Assembly (NCBI GenBank): GCA_902795835.1
Contig: CADBNA010000096.1
Span: forward strand, 1 to 15,523
Direction of reading: 5' to 3'
Length of the DNA: 15,523 nucleotides
Source: an uncultured Lachnospiraceae bacterium
GTDB taxonomy: Bacteria; Bacillota_A; Clostridia; Lachnospirales; Lachnospiraceae
The translations under genes were made by a program, and so were the position numbers. The notes below the pieces were generated by a model. It saw only the letters and a list, made by a program, of their open reading frames with translations. It was not told the origin of the DNA and did not search any database. Of this stretch, positions 1-6,523 are shown one piece after another. Numbering within the stretch: position 1 is the first letter of the stretch; each line of letters starts with the position of its first letter.

Positions 1-20
1 AAGAAGGAGGTAAAGAAGGT

Positions 21-1064
21 ATGTTAACAGCAAGAGAGAATCTGGAAGAGGTCATCAAAGGCGGAAATCCGGATCGTTTTTCCAATCAGTATGAAGGTCT
101 GAAACTGCTTTTTAACCCGTTCATGATGTTCTCCAGCCCGCTTCTGCAGAAGGGACAGCCGGATGTTGTCAATGCGTGGGGCATCACCAACAGCTTCCCG
201 GAGAATGTCCCGGGCGCTTTCCCGGTTCATACCCCGGACAAGATTGTTCTGAAGGATATTGAGCACTGGCAGGATTATGTACATGCGCCTTCCCTGGAAT
301 TTACCGATGAGCAGTGGGCGATCTGCAAGAGCATGTATGATGCCGTAGATACCAAGAAGACACTTGTCGCCACATTTGTGGCTCCCGGCCTGTTTGAACA
401 GTGCCACCATCTGGGCGAGATCACCAGAACGCTTGAGAACCTGGTCGAGTACCCGGACGAGATGCAGGACCTGATCAAATATCTGACGGAGTTCGAGCTG
501 AAGCTGGCAGAAGGCATTGTCGATCATCTGCATCCGGAAGCGATCTTCCATCATGATGACTGGGGCGGCCAGAATTCCACCTTCATGAGTGTTGGCATGT
601 TTGAAGAGTTCTATGTAGAGCCTTACAAAGAGATCTACGGCTACTACAAGGATCACGGAGTAAAATATATCTTCCACCACTCCGACAGCTACGCAGCCAC
701 CTTCGTGCCGGATATGATCGAGATGGGCATTGACGTATGGCAGGGCTGCTTCTCCACCAACAACATGCCGGAGATGATCCAGAAATACGGCGGCAAGATT
801 TCCTTCATGGGCGGCATTGAGAACATGCTGGTTGATTTTGAAGGCTGGACAGATGAGAATTGCGAAGAAGTCTGCCGGAAGACCATGGAAGAGTGCGGCA
901 TGAAGTATTTCATTCCGTGTATCGCACAGGGCGGACCCGGTTCCGTATTCCCGGGCGTCTACAAGAGCATGTGGGATGCAATCGACAGATACAATATCGA
1001 GAAGTTCGGCTTCACCCAGGAGCAGCTGGATGATGCCCGCGTGCCGATTGACATCATGTTCTGA
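21..1064 (+). CDS. Uroporphyrinogen-decarboxylase-family (MtaA/URO-D-like) protein
   Basis: A 347-residue protein of the URO-D superfamily, which includes uroporphyrinogen decarboxylase and the MtaA/CmuA-type methyltransferases that move methyl groups between corrinoid proteins and thiols such as coenzyme M. I place it in the methyltransferase-like branch rather than haem synthesis because of the HHDDWGGQ stretch (177-184), the HHSDSY segment (219-224) and the late Cys (C300 in IPCIAQGG). In MtaA the zinc ligands are an H-x-C pair and a distal Cys; here the pair reads H-x-S (H219-H220-S221), so one ligand is changed. AGGAGG lies 10 bases before the ATG. It is followed directly by a strong terminator, so it is probably the last gene of an operon that begins outside the window. 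A role in O- or N-demethylation or methyl transfer to an unknown acceptor is an inference; the substrate cannot be read from the sequence. Confidence 0.88.
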   Translation: MLTARENLEEVIKGGNPDRFSNQYEGLKLLFNPFMMFSSPLLQKGQPDVVNAWGITNSFPENVPGAFPVHTPDKIVLKDIEHWQDYVHAPSLEFTDEQWAICKSMYDAVDTKKTLVATFVAPGLFEQCHHLGEITRTLENLVEYPDEMQDLIKYLTEFELKLAEGIVDHLHPEAIFHHDDWGGQNSTFMSVGMFEEFYVEPYKEIYGYYKDHGVKYIFHHSDSYAATFVPDMIEMGIDVWQGCFSTNNMPEMIQKYGGKISFMGGIENMLVDFEGWTDENCEEVCRKTMEECGMKYFIPCIAQGGPGSVFPGVYKSMWDAIDRYNIEKFGFTQEQLDDARVPIDIMF

Positions 1065-1092
1065 TCCCTGAAATAACCCCAAATGAGTGGCT

Positions 1093-1125
1093 GAGCCGCG
1101 GAACCAGTGTTCCGCGGCTCTTTTT
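1093..1125 (+). terminator. Intrinsic terminator after the URO-D-family gene
   Basis: A perfect 11-bp stem (1093-1103 pairing with 1110-1120, GAGCCGCGGAA / TTCCGCGGCTC) with a 6-base loop is followed at once by five T. It starts 28 bases after the stop codon at 1064. This is a textbook rho-independent terminator and separates the first gene from the pilus locus. Confidence 0.95.
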
Positions 1126-1192
1126 GAAGCCGGGAAGCTAAAAGGGTCGGTGCTCTTAGATTTTTGGTGCTGCGTAAATACGAATTACAGGC

Positions 1193-1221
1193 TTGACATA
1201 TCGAAGCACATGCAGTATACT
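1193..1221 (+). promoter_or_regulatory. Sigma-A type promoter of the Tad locus
   Basis: TTGACA (1193-1198), a 17-base spacer and TATACT (1216-1221) make an almost perfect housekeeping promoter. Transcription would begin near 1228, leaving an untranslated leader of about 95 bases before the first pilus gene at 1322. It lies just downstream of a strong terminator. I see no other promoter of this quality up to the feo region, so it probably drives the whole pilus operon. Confidence 0.9.
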
Positions 1222-1245
1222 TCATTCTATCATTCATCAATCTGA

Positions 1246-1269
1246 TGAAGCGCTTTCTTTCTGAAGCGC
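1246..1269 (+). promoter_or_regulatory. Leader hairpin and direct repeat
   Basis: The predicted 5' leader contains TGAAGCGC twice (1246-1253 and 1262-1269), 16 bases apart. It also contains an inverted repeat GCGCTT / AAGCGC (1250-1255 with 1264-1269) that could fold into a 6-bp hairpin with an 8-base loop. There is no T-run after it, so it is not a terminator. It could be an operator or an mRNA structure in the leader, or chance; the repeats are short. Confidence 0.3.
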
Positions 1270-1321
1270 AGATTTCACTTCTGAATTACGGAAACAACTG
1301 AAAAGAGACAGGAATGCAGAT

Positions 1322-1828
1322 ATGGAAACAGAGGGATTTCTTGCTGTCATTCTGATGCTTCCCGCCGTTGATATGGATCTTCGGGCAGAGAAAGTGGAAA
1401 ATGGCTGGATTCTGTTCAGTGCAGTCCTGATGGCCGCCATGAAACTTGCGGAGTGCGGCGGAGGAGCCTTGCCGGAGATGGCCGGCGGTTTTGTGCTTCC
1501 GCTCATTTTTCTGTGGCCCCTGTTCCGTATCCGGGCTGTCGGCGCCGCAGACTGCAAGCTGCTGTCTGCGCTGGGTCTGCTACTGGGACCTGCCGCAATT
1601 CTGCAGTGCATGCTCCGGATGTTTCTGACCGGCGGCCTGCTGGCGGGACTGCTTCTGCTGACGACCGGATCCGCGCGGGAAAGGTTCCGGTACCTGCAGC
1701 GGTATGTGATGAGAGCTCTGCAAACGGGAGAACTGCCTTCCTACAGAAAGAGCGGCTTCCGCCCTGAGCATATTCATATGACTGTGCCGATCCTGCTGAG
1801 TGTTCTGATGTGGGCGGCAGGACTATAG
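1322..1828 (+). CDS. Prepilin peptidase, A24 family (first copy)
   Basis: A 168-residue, largely hydrophobic protein of the type IV prepilin peptidase family (A24; TadV/CpaA-like), an aspartyl protease of the membrane that removes leader peptides from Flp and TadE-type prepilins. Both catalytic Asp are present: D19 in the DLRxxKVxN block (19-27), matching the family's DxRxxxIPN, and D77 in GAADCK (74-79), matching GGGDxK. The C-terminal VPILLS segment fits the family's final helix. It lacks the N-terminal methyltransferase domain of the larger PilD enzymes, as is usual for Tad systems. The start has AGGA at 1310-1313, eight bases upstream. It is the first gene after the promoter. A second, more diverged copy lies at the far end of the operon. 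Confidence 0.9.
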   Translation: METEGFLAVILMLPAVDMDLRAEKVENGWILFSAVLMAAMKLAECGGGALPEMAGGFVLPLIFLWPLFRIRAVGAADCKLLSALGLLLGPAAILQCMLRMFLTGGLLAGLLLLTTGSARERFRYLQRYVMRALQTGELPSYRKSGFRPEHIHMTVPILLSVLMWAAGL

Positions 1829-1865
1829 ATAAGAAGACAGGATGCTTACAAGAGAAGCTTATCCG

Positions 1866-1896
1866 GGCTGCGGAACCGGCTGCGAAGCCGGCAGCC
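1866..1896 (+). other. Intercistronic RNA hairpin
   Basis: Between the prepilin peptidase stop (1828) and the preferred start of the TadZ-like gene (1972) lies a compound inverted repeat: an inner 6-bp stem CCGGCT / AGCCGG with a GCGA tetraloop (1876-1891), extended by GGCTG / CAGCC (1866-1870 with 1892-1896) across a 5-base bulge. No T-run follows, so it is not a terminator. It may act in mRNA processing or stability between cistrons. It would be coding if translation began at 1810. Confidence 0.45.
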
Positions 1897-1971
1897 TGCG
1901 GACAGAGAAGGGATGTAAAAGAAAAACAGGGGTATGGGATTTCAGCGTCAGAAGAAAAGGAAACCAGATAT

Positions 1972-3003
1972 ATGACAGCAGCAAGAGAAAGGAAACGGGC
2001 GGTCATGGCCGTCTGCGATTCAGAAGAGGCATATGCGCGCAGTTTTCTGGAATATCTCCAGACTAGAAAACGGCCGTTACTTCCATTTGAACTGAGGGCA
2101 TTTACGGGGGTGAATGAACTGAAAGCATATGCAGCTGAGCATGAGATAGAGATATTGCTGATTGCCGAGAGGACTGCCGATGAAACCATTCGCAGCCTGC
2201 CGGCCGGAAAACTGATTGTCCTGTCAGAGGGAATGACGCCGCCGTTTCTGGAGGACTGCCCGCGGGTATATAAATATCAGTCTTCCGATACGGTTGTCGG
2301 AGAAGTGCTGGATCTCTACGGAGCAGAAAGACTGGCGGCTTTTGCGCCTGTCAGACCAAGAAGCAGGCAGAGAATGATTGCCGTATACAGTCCGTCCGGC
2401 TATTCCCAGCGCATGCTTTTTTCTCTGGCTCTCGGGCAGGCTCTTGCACAGAAACAGGCAGCGCTTTTTGTCTGCCTCGACAGCTATTCCGGGCTGGCGG
2501 AAATGATGAATCTGACAGACAGAAGGACTCTCAGTGATCTTCTGTATGGATACCGGAGAGCGGGAGATGTATCAGAAGAACGGCTCAGAGAAACGCTCTG
2601 CCAGCTGCGGAATCTGGATTTTCTTCCTCCCGCCCTCACTCCGGATGATCTGCAGATGGTATCGGGACATGAATGGACAGACTTTCTGGAATCGCTGATG
2701 CAGGCCGGCAGGTATGCCGTACTCATTCTTGATCTGGGAGATGCCGTGAGAGAGCTGCCGGAGCTGCTGGAGAGCTGTGATGAGGTCTGGCTTCCGACAC
2801 AGACAGATGTGCTCTCTTCCGTCCGGTGCAGGCAGTTTGAGGAAACGGTAAATGGAAGGCGGTCTTCTCTCGGTGCCAAAATGAAGACAGTGTATCCTCC
2901 TCATCTGGAGCTGATGTCTGCAGACAGGCAGATGCTGGAGGATCTTTATGACGGAGAACAGGGTGCGTTTGTGCGGAAGCTTCTCCGGCAGGAGATCATA
3001 TGA
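1972..3003 (+). CDS. TadZ/CpaE-like pilus localisation protein with a degenerate P-loop
   Basis: A 343-residue protein with the layout of TadZ/CpaE: an N-terminal receiver-like domain (about residues 10-116, beginning AVMAVCDSEEAY) and a C-terminal MinD/ParA-like domain (about 134-343). TadZ normally marks the pole or site where the Tad machine is built. The segment that should be the Walker A loop reads SPSGYSQRM (140-148): the Pro-Gly frame remains but the invariant Lys and Thr are gone. The later VLILDLG strand (250-256) and the TLSDLLYGY and FLPPALTPDD blocks fit the family. I chose the ATG at 1972, preceded by AAGG at 1957-1960, because the conserved domain begins about ten residues later. 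The frame is open upstream to 1810, but that extension is low-complexity and covers a hairpin. The end overlaps tadA by ATGA. Confidence 0.82.
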   Translation: MTAARERKRAVMAVCDSEEAYARSFLEYLQTRKRPLLPFELRAFTGVNELKAYAAEHEIEILLIAERTADETIRSLPAGKLIVLSEGMTPPFLEDCPRVYKYQSSDTVVGEVLDLYGAERLAAFAPVRPRSRQRMIAVYSPSGYSQRMLFSLALGQALAQKQAALFVCLDSYSGLAEMMNLTDRRTLSDLLYGYRRAGDVSEERLRETLCQLRNLDFLPPALTPDDLQMVSGHEWTDFLESLMQAGRYAVLILDLGDAVRELPELLESCDEVWLPTQTDVLSSVRCRQFEETVNGRRSSLGAKMKTVYPPHLELMSADRQMLEDLYDGEQGAFVRKLLRQEII

Positions 3004-4217
3004 ATGGAAATGACGGTGAGAACAGGATTCTTTTCCGGAAAATGCGGACCGCGCTTCTGCGGGATCTGGAGGAGTACGGAGAGCAGACGGATGAAGAAGT
3101 ACAGGCGAGGATTGATATACTGATCCAGCAGGAAAGTGACCGCCGGACGCTGCCCCTGCGGCTGAGAGAAGAACTGTATACAGAGCTGTTCAATTCCGTC
3201 AGAAAACTGGATATTCTTCAGGAACTGATAGATGATTCCGAAGTGACGGAGATCATGATCAACGGATGGCAGAAGGTCTTTTATGAAAAAAAAGGGAAGA
3301 TCCGCCGGTGGGACAAGCAGTTCTCCACACCGGAAAGGCTGGAAGACGTGATCCAGGAAATTGCCGGCAGCTGCAACCGGATTGTAAACGAGCAGAGGCC
3401 TGTCGCAGATGCCAGACTTGAAAACGGGGCCCGGGTAAATATCGTCCTCCCGCCTGTCTCGCTGGAGGGCCCGATCCTGACAATACGGCGTTTTCCGGAC
3501 AGGCCGATTACCATGGATACGCTGACAGCTCTGGGAAGCCTGACCGGGGAGGCCGCGCAGTTCCTGCGGGGACTGGTCGAGGCCAGATATTCTCTGCTGA
3601 TTGGAGGCGGCACTTCAACGGGGAAAACGACCTTTTTAAATGCGCTGTCTTCCTTTATCCCTGAAGAAGAGAGAGTGATAACGATAGAAGATAATGCGGA
3701 GCTGCAGCTGCAGGGTCTGCCGAACCTGGTAAGGCTGGAAGCCAGAGAAGCGAATATAGAGGGGGCTGTCCCCGTTACGATCCGGGATCTGATCCGGACA
3801 GCTCTGCGGATGAGGCCTGACCGGGTGATAATTGGAGAAGTCAGAGGTGCGGAAGCGGGAGACTTCCTGGTCTGCCTGAACACCGGACATGACGGCAGCA
3901 TGGGCAGCGCTCATGCCAACAGCGTAAGAGAAATGATATCCCGGCTGGAAATGATGGTGCTGATGGGCATGGATCTGGATGTATCGGTCATACGGCGTCA
4001 GATCGCAGCCGGTGTGGAGATTCTGGTTCATCTGAGCAGAGATGCCGCCGGTGTGCGGCGCCTGGAGGAGATCGCGGAAATAACAGGCATGGAAGGGGAT
4101 GAGATTCTGATGCATACGCTTTTCCGGAGAGACCGCAGCGGTGCTCTGATCCGGACAGGAGAGCTGCATGCTGCCGCAAAATGGGAGAGGGTGCATGCCG
4201 GAACGGGTGCAAAGTGA
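3000..4217 (+). CDS. tadA: TadA/CpaF-type pilus assembly ATPase
   Basis: A 405-residue secretion ATPase of the TadA/VirB11/CpaF group, the cytoplasmic hexameric motor that drives Flp pilus assembly through the TadB/TadC platform. All hallmark motifs are intact: Walker A GGGTSTGKTT (202-211), the Asp box ITIEDNAEL (227-235), Walker B RVIIGEVRGAEA (275-286) and the His box GHDGSMGSAHANS (296-308). The N-terminal domain (about 20-185) has the usual LIDDSEVTEIMING and RPVADARLENGARVN blocks. The start codon overlaps the preceding stop (ATGA) and AGGAG at 2990-2994 lies five bases upstream, implying translational coupling. Length and motif order are normal for the family. Confidence 0.96.
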   Translation: MNGNDGENRILFRKMRTALLRDLEEYGEQTDEEVQARIDILIQQESDRRTLPLRLREELYTELFNSVRKLDILQELIDDSEVTEIMINGWQKVFYEKKGKIRRWDKQFSTPERLEDVIQEIAGSCNRIVNEQRPVADARLENGARVNIVLPPVSLEGPILTIRRFPDRPITMDTLTALGSLTGEAAQFLRGLVEARYSLLIGGGTSTGKTTFLNALSSFIPEEERVITIEDNAELQLQGLPNLVRLEAREANIEGAVPVTIRDLIRTALRMRPDRVIIGEVRGAEAGDFLVCLNTGHDGSMGSAHANSVREMISRLEMMVLMGMDLDVSVIRRQIAAGVEILVHLSRDAAGVRRLEEIAEITGMEGDEILMHTLFRRDRSGALIRTGELHAAAKWERVHAGTGAK

Positions 4218-4220
4218 GTC

Positions 4221-4985
4221 ATGCAGGAACGAAAGGGAACGGATTACAGAACGTACCGGTTTTCGGCAAAAGAATGGGTACGCGGCACAGCAGAAGGAAT
4301 GGCAGCCGGTGCGGTGATAGTCTGGCTCTGCTATCGCAGTGTGTGGTTTCTTCCTCTTATCCTTCCGGTAACGGCAGTGTATCTCCGGATGAAAAGACAG
4401 TCAATGGCAGCAGCCCGGCGGATGCAGATGAACCTGCATTTCAAGGATTTCCTCGCCTCTCTTCACACGGGAATGGCAGCAGGATATTCACTGGAAAACG
4501 GTGTCCGGTCGGCGGAACGGGATCTGGAGCGGCTGTATGGCGGCAGTGATCCGCTGGTTATGGAGCTGCGGGAGATTGTCAGACAGATGAGCTTTCAGCA
4601 GCCTGCGGAATCGCTTTTCCGGGATCTGGGAAACAGAAGCGGCGTGGAGGATATCCGAAGCTTCGGAGAAGTACTGATGATTGCCAAAAGGACCGGCGGG
4701 GATATGGGAGAGATTCTGCAGTCTGCCTGGAGGAATCTGTGCGAAAAGATTGATACCCGGGAGGAGATCGAGACCATTCTGGCTTCCCGGCGGTATGAAC
4801 AGCAGGTTATGAGCATGATGCCTGCCGGCATCCTCTTCTATCTGCAGGTGTCATTTGGCGATTTTATGGAGCCTTTGTACGGAAATCCTGCAGGGATACT
4901 GGTGATGACCGGCTGTCTTCTGGTGTGGACGACCTCTTTTTTATGGGGCAGGCACATGGTTCAGAATGCCGTAATGCAGCTGTAG
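4221..4985 (+). CDS. tadB: TadB-like inner-membrane platform protein
   Basis: A 254-residue type II secretion F-domain protein. TadB and TadC together form the membrane platform that couples the TadA motor to pilin extraction. An N-terminal membrane region (about 26-56) is followed by the cytoplasmic F domain (about 73-178, with FKDFLASLHTGMAAGYSLENG and FGEVLMIAKRTGGDMGEIL) and two C-terminal membrane helices (about 197-212 and 222-243). It begins three bases after the tadA stop with only a weak GTGAG site, so coupled translation is likely. Assignment as TadB rather than TadC rests on its place right after tadA and its resemblance to TadB in the F domain. Confidence 0.88.
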   Translation: MQERKGTDYRTYRFSAKEWVRGTAEGMAAGAVIVWLCYRSVWFLPLILPVTAVYLRMKRQSMAAARRMQMNLHFKDFLASLHTGMAAGYSLENGVRSAERDLERLYGGSDPLVMELREIVRQMSFQQPAESLFRDLGNRSGVEDIRSFGEVLMIAKRTGGDMGEILQSAWRNLCEKIDTREEIETILASRRYEQQVMSMMPAGILFYLQVSFGDFMEPLYGNPAGILVMTGCLLVWTTSFLWGRHMVQNAVMQL

Positions 4986-5060
4986 TGAAAACAGTTTCTG
5001 CGACGGGACTGTTCTGAGAAGGCAGTCATACCGGCTGTTCCGGAGGAAAGGAGGACAAAT
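4986..5060 (+). promoter_or_regulatory. tadB-tadC spacer with strong RBS
   Basis: This 75-base spacer holds a 6-bp inverted repeat (AACAGT at 4990-4995, ACTGTT at 5008-5013) and a strong Shine-Dalgarno AAGGAGG (5048-5054) six bases before the tadC ATG. The RBS is much better than that of tadB, so tadC can be translated independently. No promoter or T-run is seen. Confidence 0.5.
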
Positions 5061-6314
5061 ATGCAGCTGCTGCTGCCTGCCGTTCTGGCCGGTATGTCGG
5101 TCTGGATGTACAGAAAAAAGAAAATTCCTGCCGGATGGCTGCTGGTTTTGCTGCTCTGCGCTGCAGGAATCTCTGCTTTCATGCTGCGGGAATATATGCA
5201 GGGCGAGGAGAGGCAGGTGACATCCCTTGAACGGGATCCATCTTCTGCCGGAGCAGTTACCGTGCCGCTGGAAGCAGAACTGGGTGAGAAACGGTATGCG
5301 GTAGAGATGGAAGTTCCGGGGCACTTCCGCACTGCAGAGGAAAAGCGGAAATTGCTGGAAGCGCAGGCTGCCGTTCTTGATCCGGTGATACTCGGAAAGA
5401 ATGACTCTCCCGAACACGTTGTATGGGATCTGACATTTCCTGCATCCTTTGAAGAGAACGGCATTACCGCTTCCTGGAGCAGCGATCATCCTGAGTGGCT
5501 GGGGTGGGACGGAACACTGAGCGGGTCCATTCCTTCTGAGGGAGGGCGCGTGACGGTGCGGGGAACGCTCTGTCTGGAGGGAGAGAGCCTGGAAGTGCAG
5601 AGAACACTGACACTTTTCCCCTCTGAAGAAGAAGCGGCGATGGAGCAGCGTCTTCGCAAAGCCGCGGAAGACCTGAATGCCGGAAAAGAAGAAGACCGCT
5701 GGCTTCTCCCCGAAAACGAGAATGACCTGCCGCTGCGGTGGTACAGAAAGAATGAGCATTCCGGTATGATCCTGTGTCTGCTGCTTCTTCTGGCGGCCGG
5801 CCTGCTGCCCTCTGTCAGGAAGAAGAGGGAGGATGAAAAGAAAAAAAACCGGATGCGGGCACTGCAGCAGCAGTATCCGGGATTTGTAAGCAGCCTGCAT
5901 CTGTATATGTGTGCCGGACTCGGCATGCGCAAATCGATGGAAAGAATGGCAGGCATTTCCAGGAAGAACGCCGGTGACAAAAGGAGAAAAAGGGAAATTG
6001 ATGAAGAGGTAGAACGTACCTGGACGGAGATAGAGAACGGGGTATCAGAACAGGATGCCTGGCAGCATTTCGGGGACAGGTGCCGCCTGCCCGCATATCG
6101 GGAACTGGCGCTGCTGCTGATTCAGAACAGAAAGCATGGTTCATCCCGGCTTCCGGAATTGCTGGAGAGGGAGGCAAGAGCCGCTTTTGAGACCCGGAAA
6201 CGGCAGGCCCGGGCGGAGGGAGAAAAGGCTTCCGTCCGGCTGATCCTGCCCATGAGCATGATGCTTGTTGTAGTGATGGCACTGATCATGGTACCGGCGC
6301 TGCTGAACCTGTAA
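5061..6314 (+). CDS. tadC: TadC-like platform protein with an extracytoplasmic Ig-like domain
   Basis: A 417-residue protein, longer than a typical TadC of roughly 300. Two N-terminal membrane helices (about 3-16 and 24-42, separated by RKKK) are followed by a large soluble loop (about 45-232), a third helix (about 235-250), a Lys/Arg/Glu-rich cytoplasmic stretch, an F domain (about 270-380, with QYPGFVSSLHLYMCAGLGMRKS) and a C-terminal helix (about 393-416). By the positive-inside rule the loop lies outside the membrane. Residues 105-187 look like an atrophied bacterial Ig-like fold: DLTFP, then ITASWSSDHPEWL, a short turn (DGTLSG) and paired VTVRGTL / VQRTLTLF strands. A strong RBS precedes the ATG. 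Position after tadB and the F domain support the TadC role; the Ig-like call is from pattern memory and should be tested by HMM search. Confidence 0.82.
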   Translation: MQLLLPAVLAGMSVWMYRKKKIPAGWLLVLLLCAAGISAFMLREYMQGEERQVTSLERDPSSAGAVTVPLEAELGEKRYAVEMEVPGHFRTAEEKRKLLEAQAAVLDPVILGKNDSPEHVVWDLTFPASFEENGITASWSSDHPEWLGWDGTLSGSIPSEGGRVTVRGTLCLEGESLEVQRTLTLFPSEEEAAMEQRLRKAAEDLNAGKEEDRWLLPENENDLPLRWYRKNEHSGMILCLLLLLAAGLLPSVRKKREDEKKKNRMRALQQQYPGFVSSLHLYMCAGLGMRKSMERMAGISRKNAGDKRRKREIDEEVERTWTEIENGVSEQDAWQHFGDRCRLPAYRELALLLIQNRKHGSSRLPELLEREARAAFETRKRQARAEGEKASVRLILPMSMMLVVVMALIMVPALLNL

Positions 6315-6336
6315 CGGCACCCGGGACCTGCACAGA

Positions 6337-6342
6337 AGGAGG
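6337..6342 (+). promoter_or_regulatory. Strong RBS of the Flp pilin gene
   Basis: AGGAGG sits nine bases before the ATG at 6352. It fixes the start of a very short gene and fits high-level production of the major pilin. Confidence 0.8.
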
Positions 6343-6351
6343 AAATAATAC

Positions 6352-6519
6352 ATGAATGAAATCCGTGCTTTTATCAGAGAAGAAGATGCTGTTTCTACCC
6401 TGGAAATCATATTGATCATCGTGGTGCTGATCGGTCTGGTGATACTTTTCAAAAACCAGCTGACCAGTCTGGTGAACAGTATCCTGCAGAAAATTACATC
6501 CCAGAGCAACAGCATCTGA
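6352..6519 (+). CDS. Flp-type major pilin
   Basis: A 55-residue type IVb (Flp) prepilin, easily missed because of its size. A charged N-terminus (MNEIRAFIREEDA) precedes the conserved pilin helix VSTLEIILIIVVLIGLVILF and a polar tail. Prepilin cleavage is expected after A13, which puts the essential Glu (E18) at position +5 of the mature pilin and leaves about 42 residues. The usual residue before the cut is Gly; here it is Ala. It lies between the platform genes and the minor pilin-like genes, the usual position in Gram-positive Tad loci. The mature helix would polymerise into the fibre. The identity rests on the EDxxxTxEIIL signature, hydrophobic length, size and context. Confidence 0.92.
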   Translation: MNEIRAFIREEDAVSTLEIILIIVVLIGLVILFKNQLTSLVNSILQKITSQSNSI

Positions 6520-6523
6520 AAAC

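Noticed and set aside
24..1082. Long minus-strand open frame of 352 codons
   Set aside because: It is the antisense shadow of the URO-D-family gene, which has clear family motifs and an RBS.
1810..1971. N-terminal extension of the TadZ-like protein by 54 residues
   Set aside because: No RBS at 1810, the extension is low-complexity, covers a strong hairpin, and lies before the conserved domain; the ATG at 1972 fits better.
1503..2189. Minus-strand frame of 228 codons over the first two pilus genes
   Set aside because: Ser/Ala-rich shadow translation with no RBS; it crosses two plus-strand genes with motifs.
4941..5900. Minus-strand frame of 319 codons
   Set aside because: Shadow of tadC; His/Gln/Phe-rich with no domain.
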